Source of the DNA: Neorhizobium galegae bv. officinalis
GTDB taxonomy: Bacteria > Pseudomonadota > Alphaproteobacteria > Rhizobiales > Rhizobiaceae
Reading direction: 5' to 3'
DNA: 64,000 nt
NCBI GenBank assembly: GCA_000985875.1
Contig: CCRI01000010.1
Coordinates: 1-64,000 of the forward strand
Shown here in pieces: positions 43,321-51,781 of this stretch (its first letter is position 1; each line of letters starts with the position of its first letter). The notes below the pieces were generated by a model. That model ran no database searches. It was given only the letters and a program-made list of their open reading frames with translations, and was not told the origin of the DNA. The position numbers were made by a program, and so were the translations under genes.

Positions 43321-44931
43321 ATGCATTCTCCCTATCTCCTATTCGAAAACCAGGCGCTGAAAAGCCCCGATGCGCCGATGCTGATCGCGCCGGCCAGCGC
43401 CAAGCTTCCCTATGCGCCTAAGGGCTTTCGCTACAGCTATGGCGAGGTTTTCGCGCGCGTCGGTCTGCTGAAGCAGAAGTTCGCGGCGGCAGGATATGGG
43501 ATCGGCGCCCGCGTCGCCCTCCTCCTCGAAAACCGCCCGGAATTCTTCGACTACTGGCTGGCGTTGAACGCGATCGGCGTTTCGATCGTGCCGATCAATC
43601 CCGACCTGCGGCGCGACGAGTTGCTCTTTCAACTCGACATGTCCGAGGCTTCGCTGATGGTGGTCGTCCGTGAGCGGCTGGATGATCTGCGGGACATTGC
43701 GCCTGGCAAGGTGGCGGTGATCGGTGCCGGCGACGACATTCCGCCTTCGCCGGAAACACGCGAGGCACGACCCGGCGGCCGGGATGCCGAATGCGCTCTG
43801 CTCTTTACCTCCGGCAGCACCGGCAAGCCGAAGGGCTGCATTCTTTCGAATATCTACTTCATCGGCATCGCCGAATGGTACACGACACAGGGCGGCATCG
43901 CCGAGATGGGCGAGGGAACCGAAGTGGCGCTGACGCCGCTACCGATGTTCCACATGAATGCGCTCGGCTGCACGGCGGTCGGCATGATCATGAAGGGCGG
44001 CGCGATCGTGCCGCTCGATCGGTTCCATTCGAGCAGCTGGTGGGCGTCGATCGCCGATTCCGGCGCGACGATCATTCATTGCCTGGGGGTCATTCCCGCG
44101 ATCCTGCTGCAGCTTCCGGCCGTCGAAGCCGAGCGTGCGCACAGGGTGAAATTCGCGCTGGGACCGGGCGTCGATGCCCGCCACAAGATCGAGTTCGAGG
44201 CGCGCTACGGCATTCCGATCGTCGAGGCCTGGGCAATGACCGAAACCGGCGGCCGGGCCGTGACCACCACCGCGGCGGATGACTATACGCCGGGCCTGCG
44301 CTGTATCGGCCGGCCACGTGCGGGCATGGATTTTCGGATCGTCGACGATGCGGGGAATGATGCAGAGCTCGGCAAGCCCGGTGAACTGCTGGTGCGCGCC
44401 GAGGGCGCAAACCCGCGCGACGGTTTCTTCAGCGGCTATCTCAACGACGAAAAGGCGACCGAGGAGGCCTGGGAGGGCGGTTGGTTCCATACCGGCGACG
44501 TCGTTTATGCCGACGACAAGGGGCTTCTCTATTTCTTCGACCGCAAGAAGAGCATCGTACGCCGCAGCGGCGAGAACATCGCGGTTCTGGAAGTGGAAGC
44601 GGCCCTTGCCAAGGATCCGGGGGTCAAGGCATCGGCGGTTACGCCGGTGCCGGACGATCTGCGCGGCGAGGAGGTTTTTGCCTTCGTCGTCGAGAACGAA
44701 CCCGCGGGAGCGGACGAGCCGGCCGGGAAGGCCAAGCGCATCATCGAAACCGCCGGCGCTCATATCGCCTATCACAAGCTTCCCGGCTACGTGGTCTTCA
44801 TCGACAGGCTGCCGGTGAGCTCGACCCAGAAATTGCAGCGCGGCGAGATCAAGGCGATGGCGGCGAAGGCCGTCGAGGACGGTTCGGCGATCGATCTGCG
44901 GAAGCTGAAGGCGTCGATCCGCAAGGCTTGA
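43321..44931 (+). CDS. Acyl/aryl-CoA ligase (AMP-binding enzyme)
   Basis: This 536-residue ANL-family ligase activates a carboxylic acid with ATP to an adenylate and then to a CoA thioester. Motifs in order are LLFTSGSTGKPKG (about 159-171, phosphate loop), EAWAMTETGG, HTGDVVY, RKKSIVRRSGENIA and the C-terminal catalytic Lys in STQKLQRGE. The substrate is not readable. 2-Aminobenzoate, indoleacetate or an oxidised derivative such as dioxindole-3-acetate fit the neighbours. It lies 10 bp after the SRPBCC gene and before the OsmC gene in operon 4. Confidence 0.92.
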   Translation: MHSPYLLFENQALKSPDAPMLIAPASAKLPYAPKGFRYSYGEVFARVGLLKQKFAAAGYGIGARVALLLENRPEFFDYWLALNAIGVSIVPINPDLRRDELLFQLDMSEASLMVVVRERLDDLRDIAPGKVAVIGAGDDIPPSPETREARPGGRDAECALLFTSGSTGKPKGCILSNIYFIGIAEWYTTQGGIAEMGEGTEVALTPLPMFHMNALGCTAVGMIMKGGAIVPLDRFHSSSWWASIADSGATIIHCLGVIPAILLQLPAVEAERAHRVKFALGPGVDARHKIEFEARYGIPIVEAWAMTETGGRAVTTTAADDYTPGLRCIGRPRAGMDFRIVDDAGNDAELGKPGELLVRAEGANPRDGFFSGYLNDEKATEEAWEGGWFHTGDVVYADDKGLLYFFDRKKSIVRRSGENIAVLEVEAALAKDPGVKASAVTPVPDDLRGEEVFAFVVENEPAGADEPAGKAKRIIETAGAHIAYHKLPGYVVFIDRLPVSSTQKLQRGEIKAMAAKAVEDGSAIDLRKLKASIRKA

Positions 44932-45005
44932 TGAATCCCCTTAGGATTCATCAAGCCGTCTGTTATAACATGAATTACAGCTTAAATAACGCCATGGAGG
45001 CAGGC
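44932..45005. promoter_or_regulatory. Short spacer with imperfect cluster-type site before the OsmC gene
   Basis: TTACAGCTTAAA at 44975-44986 is a partial match to TTTA-N4-TAAA (the right half only). The spacer is AT-richer than its surroundings and ends in CATGGAGGC, the ribosome site for the OsmC gene. An internal promoter here is possible. Confidence 0.35.
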
Positions 45006-45431
45006 ATGACCCCGGAGAAAATCCTTTATGAGACGTCCGTCACCGCCCATGGCGGCCGGGAAGGAAAGGCGCAGAGCACCGACGGCAGCTTTGCCGTCAA
45101 CCTTTCCGTGCCGAAGGGGCTCGGCGGGCCCGGAGGCGAGGGGACCAATCCGGAGCAGCTTTTCGCCGCCGGTTATGCGGCTTGCTTCCTCGGCGCGGTG
45201 AAGCTCGTGGCGCGCACCAGCAAGATTGCGTTGCCGGACGACGTTTCGATCACCGCCAAGGTGGGCATCGGACCCGTGCCGGTCGGTTACGCGCTGGCAG
45301 TCGAGCTCGTCGCGTCCTTGCCCGGCATCGAGCGCGCGGTCGCGGAAGAGATCGTCGCCGGTGCGCATGAACGCTGCCCCTATTCCAATGCGACGCGCGG
45401 CAATGTCGACGTCAAGCTGACGGTGGCCTGA
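45006..45431 (+). CDS. OsmC/Ohr family protein
   Basis: This 141-residue protein belongs to the Ohr-type organic hydroperoxide resistance family. The family pattern is ILYETSVTAHGGREGKAQS, GTNPEQLFAAGYAACF with the peroxidatic Cys, and HERCPYSNATRGNVDV with the resolving Cys. It reduces organic peroxides with thiol donors. In operon 4 it may protect against peroxides from oxygenase uncoupling. The ATG at 45006 is chosen over an in-frame ATG at 44994 because GGAGG lies between them at correct spacing. Confidence 0.93.
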   Translation: MTPEKILYETSVTAHGGREGKAQSTDGSFAVNLSVPKGLGGPGGEGTNPEQLFAAGYAACFLGAVKLVARTSKIALPDDVSITAKVGIGPVPVGYALAVELVASLPGIERAVAEEIVAGAHERCPYSNATRGNVDVKLTVA

Positions 45432-46609
45432 TGGTCTTGTCCCGCGCGCGGCAATCCTACGACGGCGTGGTTCTGGCGGTACCGGTGACGGTGCCCTACC
45501 AGCGCTATTCCATTGAGACCGCGCATTGGTGGATGGGCAAGGCGCTCAGGGCTCTCGCCGATGGCGCCGGCATCAGCCACCGGGATTTCGACGGCTTTTC
45601 GGTCGCGAGCTTCACCATGGGGCCGGATGTGGCCGTCGCTCTGACTCAGCATTTCGGGCTGTCGCCGCGCCATATCGACCACGTTCCCATGGGTGGCGCT
45701 GCGGGCATCGTCTCGCTCCGCCGCGCGGCGCGGGCAGTTCAGGCGGGCGACGCGGATATCGTCGCCTGCGTGGCGGCCGACACCAACCAGGTCGATACGT
45801 TCCGCAAGACGCTCGCCAACTTCTCCCGCTTCGCGCAGGACGCTTCCTATCCCTATGGCGCAGGTGGCCCCAATGCGAGTTTCGCGTTGATCGCACGTCA
45901 CTACATGGATCGTTACGGCGCGACGCGCGAGGATTTCGGCAAGCTCTGCGTCGCCCAGCGCGACAACGCGCTCAAAAACCCGAATGCGCTGATGAAGAAG
46001 CCGCTGACGCTGGAGCAATATATGTCGGCGCGGCCGATCGCCGAGCCGTTCCATCTGTTCGATTGCGTCATGCCCTGCGCCGGTGCGGAGGGCTTTCTGG
46101 TGATGCGCGAGGAGACGGCCGTTTCGCTCGGGCTTCCCTTCGTCCGGCTGCTCTCGGCCATCGAGCGCCACAACGCGTTTGCCGAGGATCCGGTACAGGT
46201 GCGCGGCGGCTGGGTGGTCGATCGCGACGAGCTTTACGGCATGGCCGGTTCGACGCCCGGCGATATGGATTTTGTCCAGACCTATGACGATTATGCGGTG
46301 ATCTCGATGATGCAGTTCGAGGATCTGGGTTTCTGCGCCAAGGGCGAGGGGCCTGATTTCGTGCGCCAGCACACGTTCACGGTGGACGGGTCCTTTCCGC
46401 ACAACACGTCGGGCGGCCAGCTTTCGGCCGGCCAGGCGGGCGCCGCGGGCGGGCATCTCGGGCTTACCGAAGCGATGCGCCAGCTTCTGGGGACGGCAGA
46501 GGGTACGCAGGTCAAGGATGCGAAGCTCGGGCTGGTTTCAGGTTTCGGCATGATCAACTACGACCGAGGGCTCGCTTCCGCGGCCGCCATTCTGGCGAGG
46601 GCATCATGA
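45431..46609 (+). CDS. Thiolase-like protein lacking catalytic cysteines (Ltp2/BbsB type)
   Basis: This 392-residue thiolase-fold protein is of the SCP2/lipid-transfer type. The position of the nucleophilic Cys is occupied by Gly/Ala (HVPMGGAAGIVSL). The HDCF-type motif is TYDDYAVISMM, without Cys, followed by FEDLGFCAKGEG. The C-terminal block is NTSGGQLSAGQAGAAGG rather than the usual GGAIALGHP. It is linked to a DUF35 protein, as in ChsH2-DUF35/Ltp2 (a retro-aldolase of steroid side chains) and BbsAB. A retro-aldol or related C-C cleavage of a CoA ester is likely. It starts within TGATG of the OsmC stop. Confidence 0.85.
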   Translation: MVLSRARQSYDGVVLAVPVTVPYQRYSIETAHWWMGKALRALADGAGISHRDFDGFSVASFTMGPDVAVALTQHFGLSPRHIDHVPMGGAAGIVSLRRAARAVQAGDADIVACVAADTNQVDTFRKTLANFSRFAQDASYPYGAGGPNASFALIARHYMDRYGATREDFGKLCVAQRDNALKNPNALMKKPLTLEQYMSARPIAEPFHLFDCVMPCAGAEGFLVMREETAVSLGLPFVRLLSAIERHNAFAEDPVQVRGGWVVDRDELYGMAGSTPGDMDFVQTYDDYAVISMMQFEDLGFCAKGEGPDFVRQHTFTVDGSFPHNTSGGQLSAGQAGAAGGHLGLTEAMRQLLGTAEGTQVKDAKLGLVSGFGMINYDRGLASAAAILARAS

Positions 46610-47850
46610 CCGGACCCTTTCTCAAGCCGAAGCGAAAGAATCCGCTCGCCCGCACCACGCAGCCGCTGCTGCCGCCTCAAGCGCGCAGCCGCAAGGCGCA
46701 CGGGTTGACGCTCGCTGCCGCGACCGGGCGGTTCATGCTGCAATGCTGCGGCGAATGCGGGCGCTACACCTATCCGGCACGCGAGGCCTGCCCGAACTGC
46801 CTTTCGTCCGACCTGACGTTCAGGGACGCGCCGACCGGTGGTTCGCTGCTGTCGGAAACGCGGATCGAGGTCACCAGCGACCCTTATTTCCGCGAGCATA
46901 TGCCCTGGCGCACCGGGCTGGTTCAGCTCGATTGCGGGCCGATTGTTATCGTGCATCTGCATGGCGGTTGCGGCGGACCCGGTAGTCAGCTCAAGCTGTC
47001 GTTGCAGCTGGACCGGGCTGGACAGGCCGTATTCTTCGCCAAACCCGTTTCGGAGACCCCGCACATGGAAGACGATCCCCAATGGCGCGAGATGACAGCC
47101 GATCCGAAGCACAGGCGGGTCTTGATCACCGACGGGCGCAGCCCGCTTGCGTTGCCAATGGCGCAGGCTCTCAAGAAAGCGGGAGCGGCGAGGATTTTCG
47201 TCGGTGTGGCCGATCGGTGGAAACCTCTTGACCAGCAGGCGTTGCTGGCGGCGATCGAGGGCGTCGAATTCGTCGATCTGGATCTGACGAGCGAGCGTTC
47301 CGTGCAGGAACTGGCGATGGATATCGGCGCCAAGGTCGAGATTTTGGTCAACACGGCCGATCATGTCCGGCCCGCGCATCTTTTCGATGCGGGCGCGGCC
47401 AATGCGGCGCGGGAGGCGATGGATCATACCGTGATGGGACTGATGCGCCTTGCCCAGGCTTTTGGGCCGGTGATGCGTTCGCGCGGCGCCGATGGTGCGG
47501 CTGGAGCCGTTGCCTGGGTCAACGTGCTCTCCGTCCATGGGCTCAGCAATGTGCCGCAGTTCGGCGTCCATTCCGCCGCGCATGCCGCCTGCCTGTCACT
47601 GTCGCAGTGGCTGCGCACCGAGCTCAGGCCGGGCGGTGTCCGGGTCATCAACACATTCACCGGGCCGCTCGATACCGAATGGTTCCAGACTGTGCCGCCG
47701 CCGAAGGTGGCGCCAAAGGCCGTGGCCGATGCCGTTCTCGACGGGCTGAAGCGCGGGCTGGAAGACATTTATGTCGGCGATGTCGCCAAGGATATCGAGG
47801 CGCGTCTGTTCGACAATCCGAAAGCCGTCGAGCGGGAGGCTGGCCAATGA
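46606..47850 (+). CDS. DUF35 zinc-ribbon/OB-fold fused to a degenerate SDR domain
   Basis: This 414-residue fusion has a rubredoxin-like zinc ribbon with C48, C51, C62 and C65, followed by an OB fold (about 70-145), the DUF35 architecture of thiolase partners. The second half (about 165-405) is an SDR fold in which the TGxxxGxG motif reads TDGRSPLA and the YxxxK motif is lost (FGVHSAAHAA). Cofactor use is therefore doubtful, and a structural role is likely. The gene overlaps the thiolase-like gene by ATGA, which implies a stable complex. BbsC-like inactive SDR subunits are a parallel. Confidence 0.85.
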   Translation: MTGPFLKPKRKNPLARTTQPLLPPQARSRKAHGLTLAAATGRFMLQCCGECGRYTYPAREACPNCLSSDLTFRDAPTGGSLLSETRIEVTSDPYFREHMPWRTGLVQLDCGPIVIVHLHGGCGGPGSQLKLSLQLDRAGQAVFFAKPVSETPHMEDDPQWREMTADPKHRRVLITDGRSPLALPMAQALKKAGAARIFVGVADRWKPLDQQALLAAIEGVEFVDLDLTSERSVQELAMDIGAKVEILVNTADHVRPAHLFDAGAANAAREAMDHTVMGLMRLAQAFGPVMRSRGADGAAGAVAWVNVLSVHGLSNVPQFGVHSAAHAACLSLSQWLRTELRPGGVRVINTFTGPLDTEWFQTVPPPKVAPKAVADAVLDGLKRGLEDIYVGDVAKDIEARLFDNPKAVEREAGQ

Positions 47851-48638
47851 GCGGCGATATTCTTGGTGCCTTTGCGGGGGCATTGGCGAGCGGCGCGGTC
47901 CGCGTCGTCGATCTCACCCACACGCTGTCTCCGGATTTCCCGGTCATCGTCATGCCGCCGGAACTGGGGCAATCGGCGCCTTTCCGCATGGAAAGAATCT
48001 CCCGCTACGATGGCGGCGGGCCGGCCTGGTACTGGAACAACCTCTCCTTCGGCGAGCATACCGGCACCCATTTCGATGCGCCGATCCATTGGTATACGGG
48101 CCGCGATCTGCCGCTCAATTCCGTCGATACCCTGCCGCCGGCCGATATGATCGCGCCGGCCTGCGTGATCGATTGTTCGCGGCAGGCGAGCGAGGATGCG
48201 GATTTCCTGCTGACGGTTGCCGACATCGTGAAGTGGGAAGAACAGCACGGCAGCATTCCGGCGCGCTCATGGGTCTTGTTGCGCACCGACTGGTCCAAGA
48301 AGTCTGCCGCCGCCTATGCCAATCTGCATTCAGACGGCGCCCATACCCCCGGGCCGGATGCGGAGGTAATGCGCTTTCTGGTCGAGGAACGTGGGATTAT
48401 CGGCTTCGGCACCGAGACGATCGGCACCGACGCCGGCCAAGCCGGACATTTCACGCCGCCCTATCCGGCGCACCATTACCTTCATGGCGCCGGCCGCTAC
48501 GGTCTGCAATGCCTCACCAATCTCGACCGGCTGCCGCCGACCGGCGCGATGATCGTCGCGGCGCCGCTGAAGATCCAGAACGGTTCGGGCAGCCCCTTGC
48601 GCGTGCTGGCGCTGGTTCAGGAGCGCTCCACCAGATGA
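47847..48638 (+). CDS. Cyclase family protein, isatin hydrolase-like (copy 2)
   Basis: This 263-residue metal-dependent hydrolase has H71, H75 and D77 in EHTGTHFDAPIHW as metal ligands and the later blocks GFGTETIGTDAGQAG and HHYLHGAGRYGLQCL. It is clearly paralogous to the protein at 31511-32293 and of isatin hydrolase type. The start at 47847 overlaps the DUF35-SDR stop (ATGA), so it is co-translated with the proposed C-C lyase and could act on its product. Its 3' end overlaps the convergent MarR-3 gene by 22 bp. Confidence 0.88.
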   Translation: MSGDILGAFAGALASGAVRVVDLTHTLSPDFPVIVMPPELGQSAPFRMERISRYDGGGPAWYWNNLSFGEHTGTHFDAPIHWYTGRDLPLNSVDTLPPADMIAPACVIDCSRQASEDADFLLTVADIVKWEEQHGSIPARSWVLLRTDWSKKSAAAYANLHSDGAHTPGPDAEVMRFLVEERGIIGFGTETIGTDAGQAGHFTPPYPAHHYLHGAGRYGLQCLTNLDRLPPTGAMIVAAPLKIQNGSGSPLRVLALVQERSTR

Positions 48639-49159
48639 GATCCGCTCGCCACGCGTCTGGCGGCGGTATCGTAGAAGCTCGTGAGCAGTTCCAGCATTTC
48701 GGTCGCCTCGCCAAGCCCCTGTTCCGCGTGATCCATCTTCTGGATCAGCGACACGAGAAGCTGCCGCCGCAGGGCCCGATAATCCTGGGTAAGCTTGGTG
48801 CCCTTGCGGGTCGGCGTGTAGAGCGTGTCCTTGCGCGACCGGCCCTTGACCCGCTCGATCAGCTGCAGGGTTTGCAGCTTCTTGATGGCATACTGGATGT
48901 TGGCGGTGTCGTCGCGGCCGAGCAGGCGGGAGATTTCGCCAAGTCCCTTCGGCTTGTTGCGGTAGCGGATCGTGTGCAGGATGGCGGTGTCGAGGCCACT
49001 CAGGCCCGCGCCCGCAAGCTCGCTTGAACTTTCCGACTGCCATCGCAGGAAGGCAGCGGAAATCCGCCAGAGCGACCATTCGAACTCGGTCAGCGCTGCT
49101 TCCGACATCTCGACGGTCGTATCGCTCAGCGGGTTCTCGGGCGTGGTCGACACAGTCAT
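48617..49159 (-). CDS. Winged-helix MarR-like transcriptional regulator (MarR-3)
   Basis: This 180-residue protein has a long N-terminal helical part (TEFEWSLWRISAAFLRWQSES), a winged helix (LDTAILHTIRYRNKPKGLGEISRLL, then YAIKKLQTLQLIERVKGRSRKDTLYTPT) and a C-terminal dimer helix. The type resembles winged-helix regulators near aromatic catabolic genes. Its promoter region contains TAAAGCCTTAAA, a partial cluster-type site, which would fit autoregulation. Convergent overlap with cyclase 2 could cause antisense interference. Confidence 0.85.
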   Translation of the reverse strand: MTVSTTPENPLSDTTVEMSEAALTEFEWSLWRISAAFLRWQSESSSELAGAGLSGLDTAILHTIRYRNKPKGLGEISRLLGRDDTANIQYAIKKLQTLQLIERVKGRSRKDTLYTPTRKGTKLTQDYRALRRQLLVSLIQKMDHAEQGLGEATEMLELLTSFYDTAARRVASGSHLVERS

Positions 49160-49257
49160 GCGGCTCTCCGGGCGGTTTCTGAGCCCGGAGTAAAGCCTTA
49201 AATTGGTGTTTTGACGAGTGCGAATCGCACCCGGGAAATGAACGGAACGAGGGGAAT
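49160..49257. promoter_or_regulatory. Divergent promoter of MarR-3 and the racemase-fold gene
   Basis: TAAAGCCTTAAA at 49191-49202 keeps one TAAA half of the cluster motif. The 98-bp spacer must hold both promoters. A weak ribosome site (ACGAGGGGAAT) precedes the 49258 ATG. Confidence 0.4.
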
Positions 49258-50064
49258 ATGCGCATCTTCTGGCAAAGTTTCATCGACGCCACTTCAAGTG
49301 CTGCCTATATGACGCGGCTCTCGGACTACCTGAACGGCATTGCAGAGCTGGGCACGACAGTCGATGTCTTCGGTATCAGTCCGCCGGACCGGCATTTCGG
49401 GCGGCTGGCGGAGTTCCGCTGCGCGGCGATCGCGATCGACAACGGGCTGGAAGCGGCGAGCCGCGGATATGACGCCGTCGTCATCGGCCATTTTCAGGAT
49501 CCCGGCCTTTACGAACTCAAGTCGGCGCTCACCATTCCGGTGATCGGCGCCGGCGAGGTCTGCATGCATTATGCCGCCCGGCTCGGGCGGCGCATGGCGC
49601 TGGTCACCCTCGATGACGTCTTCCAGGCCTGGCACTACGAGCAGGCCGATCTCTACGGCCTCGGTGGTCGGGTGAAGCACGTCGTCGGCATGAATTGCGA
49701 GCCTTCGGACTTCAGCGCGGCCTTTGCGGGCGACGACGATGCGCGGCGGCGGATGCTTGAAAACTTCACCGCCTGCGCCGAGCCGCTGGTGCGGGACGGC
49801 GCCGACGTCGTGGTGCCGGCAGGCGTATTGCCGGGCCTGCTGGTCGGTGGCGAATACGGGTTCAAGGTGTTGCATGCGCCGGTCGTCAACACGGCGGCGG
49901 TGGCACTGAAGAGCGCCGAGATGGATGTGCGGCTTCAGAAGATCAACGGGATCGAGGTGAGCCGCGGGCCGTTCTGCGCGCTCGCTAACGAGCACGCAAT
50001 CGAGGATTTCCGGACTTTCGTCGCCAACGGCCGTCAGGCGCCGCTGTTTCCGAGCGGCACCTGA
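49258..50064 (+). CDS. Asp/Glu/hydantoin racemase-fold protein without the usual cysteines
   Basis: This 268-residue protein has the two-domain racemase fold. In hydantoin racemases a Cys precedes the FxDPGL motif, but here it reads VVIGHFQDPGL (about 74-84) with His instead. The second conserved Cys region reads VVVPAGVLPGLL. Two-base racemisation is therefore unlikely. Related folds include maleate isomerase and arylmalonate decarboxylase, which use one or both Cys. It may be an isomerase or decarboxylase of a new type, or inactive. The gene is divergent from MarR-3. Confidence 0.75.
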   Translation: MRIFWQSFIDATSSAAYMTRLSDYLNGIAELGTTVDVFGISPPDRHFGRLAEFRCAAIAIDNGLEAASRGYDAVVIGHFQDPGLYELKSALTIPVIGAGEVCMHYAARLGRRMALVTLDDVFQAWHYEQADLYGLGGRVKHVVGMNCEPSDFSAAFAGDDDARRRMLENFTACAEPLVRDGADVVVPAGVLPGLLVGGEYGFKVLHAPVVNTAAVALKSAEMDVRLQKINGIEVSRGPFCALANEHAIEDFRTFVANGRQAPLFPSGT

Positions 50065-50070
50065 AGAACG

Positions 50071-50997
50071 TCACATCGTCAGCATCAGCCGTCCGCGCGA
50101 AATGGCGCCCTTTTCCATCAGGCGATGGGCTTCGGCCGCTTCTGACAGGGGCATGGTACGGGCGACCTGGGGTTTGAGCATGCCGGCGCCGGCGAGATCC
50201 ATCATCGATTGAAGAGCCGACTTGTCGTCGGTGATCATCGCTCGGGTGACCTTGACGTCGAATTCCTCGCCGCGATCCCGGATCGGGTCTGCGACCAGCC
50301 AGACCATATGGCCGCCCTTCTTGAGCACCTTGTAGGACTTGTCATGGACTTCGCCGCCCATCAGGTCGAAGACGATATCCTGATCGGTGAGGAGTTCGGA
50401 AAAGTCCGCCTCGTCATAGGCAATGACACGATCGGCGCCGAGGCCGAGCACGTAATCGCGATTGGTCGAGCGGCAGGTGGCGGTGACGTGGGCGCCGAGG
50501 TGGTGGCAGAGCTGGACCAGCAATCCGCCGACTGCGCCGGAACCGGAATGGACGAGAACCCTGTCACCGGATTTGACTTCCGCAGTCCGCACCGCGATCC
50601 AGGTGCTCAAGCTGGCATTGGTCAGCGCCACCGCATCGACGGTCGAGAGGTTATCCGGAATTTTGACAGCATGCTTTTCATCGACGGCGATCATTTCCGC
50701 ATAACCGCCTTGTGCGAAGGCACCGGCCATGACCGCGGCCCGATCGCCTACCTTGAACTCGGTTACGCCGTCGCCGACGGCGATCACCGTACCGCCACCG
50801 TCACGTCCGGGCACGCTCGGCATCGGGAGGGTGAAATGGCTTTGCAGATACCCGGCGCGGAGCTTCCAGTCGAAGGGCGTGACGCTGGCCGCCTCGAGCT
50901 TCACGAGGATCTGGCCGGGTCCGGCGACCGGATCGGGCAGATCGACATAGTGCATGACATCGGCCGGGCCGTGTTCGCTGTACTGGATGGCCTTCAT
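50071..50997 (-). CDS. Zinc-free quinone reductase-like MDR oxidoreductase
   Basis: This 308-residue medium-chain reductase has an N-terminal GroES-like domain (ASVTPFDWKLRAGYLQ, PGRDGGGTVIAVGDGV) and an NADPH-binding Rossmann fold (VLVHSGSGAVGGLLVQLCHHLGAHVTAT). No structural or catalytic zinc ligands are seen. It reduces quinones or enones with NADPH. The start at 50997 follows GGGAG. It lies 28 bp after the HpaI-like aldolase gene and is probably co-transcribed with it. Confidence 0.9.
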   Translation of the reverse strand: MKAIQYSEHGPADVMHYVDLPDPVAGPGQILVKLEAASVTPFDWKLRAGYLQSHFTLPMPSVPGRDGGGTVIAVGDGVTEFKVGDRAAVMAGAFAQGGYAEMIAVDEKHAVKIPDNLSTVDAVALTNASLSTWIAVRTAEVKSGDRVLVHSGSGAVGGLLVQLCHHLGAHVTATCRSTNRDYVLGLGADRVIAYDEADFSELLTDQDIVFDLMGGEVHDKSYKVLKKGGHMVWLVADPIRDRGEEFDVKVTRAMITDDKSALQSMMDLAGAGMLKPQVARTMPLSEAAEAHRLMEKGAISRGRLMLTM

Positions 50998-51025
50998 GTC
51001 TTCGCTCCCTGGAAGTTGATGCGGC

Positions 51026-51781
51026 TTATGCGGAGCGCGCGGCGGCGACGTCGGCAGCGATGCCGGCGCCCAGAAACCTCGTATCGCTCGAGAGCAGATA
51101 GAAGCTGATGCCGGCTTCCGACCATTTGCCGACGTCGTCGGCGGAGGGGCGGAAGATGCCGACGGCCTTGCCGGCATTGCGGGCGGCCTTGGTGATCTTG
51201 AGAATGGCCGCGTCGAGCTTTTTGGCGCCTTTCGGCCCCATCGCGTCGATCGAGACGGAAAGGTCGCCGGGGCCGATGAAGATCACGTCGATCCCCTCGA
51301 CGGCGGCGATTTCCGCGACATTGGCAAGCCCTTCGGCGGTCTCGACCTGAATTGCGAGGACGAGGCTTTCATTCGCCGATTTCAGATAGTCGGGAATACG
51401 GTAGCCGTAGCCTGCGGCACGTCCCGGGCCGACGCCGCGTTCGCCGATCGGCGGATAACGGGTCGCCAGAACGGCGGCCTTGGCCTGGGCGGCGGTCGAA
51501 ACCCGCGGCACCAGCACGCCGGCAGCTCCGGCGTCGAGCACGCTGGCGATCGATTCCGGGGCGTGGCCCGGAACGCGGACCATGGCGGGCACGCGATGGA
51601 CATCGGCGGCGCGGACGAGATTTTCGATCAGTTCGCGGCCGATCTGAGCATGCTCGGCGTCGATGCAGATGAAATCGAGGCCCGCCGCAGCAGTGACCTC
51701 GATTGCGACCGGATGAGGGATGGCCGCGAATGTGCCGATGACGCGCTCATGACCGATACATTTCCTGCGGAATTCGCTCAT
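51026..51781 (-). CDS. HpcH/HpaI family 2-oxo-acid aldolase
   Basis: This 251-residue class II pyruvate- or glyoxylate-dependent aldolase cleaves 4-hydroxy-2-oxoacids. The metal ligands are the Glu in LAIQVETAEGL and the Asp in IGPGDLSVSID, with the Arg in MVRVPGH near the substrate. It could cleave a ring-opened intermediate into pyruvate and an aldehyde. The start is 51781, and an in-frame ATG six codons upstream is possible. The gap upstream, shared with the GntR gene, has a perfect TTTAAGCCTAAA site. Confidence 0.9.
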   Translation of the reverse strand: MSEFRRKCIGHERVIGTFAAIPHPVAIEVTAAAGLDFICIDAEHAQIGRELIENLVRAADVHRVPAMVRVPGHAPESIASVLDAGAAGVLVPRVSTAAQAKAAVLATRYPPIGERGVGPGRAAGYGYRIPDYLKSANESLVLAIQVETAEGLANVAEIAAVEGIDVIFIGPGDLSVSIDAMGPKGAKKLDAAILKITKAARNAGKAVGIFRPSADDVGKWSEAGISFYLLSSDTRFLGAGIAADVAAARSA

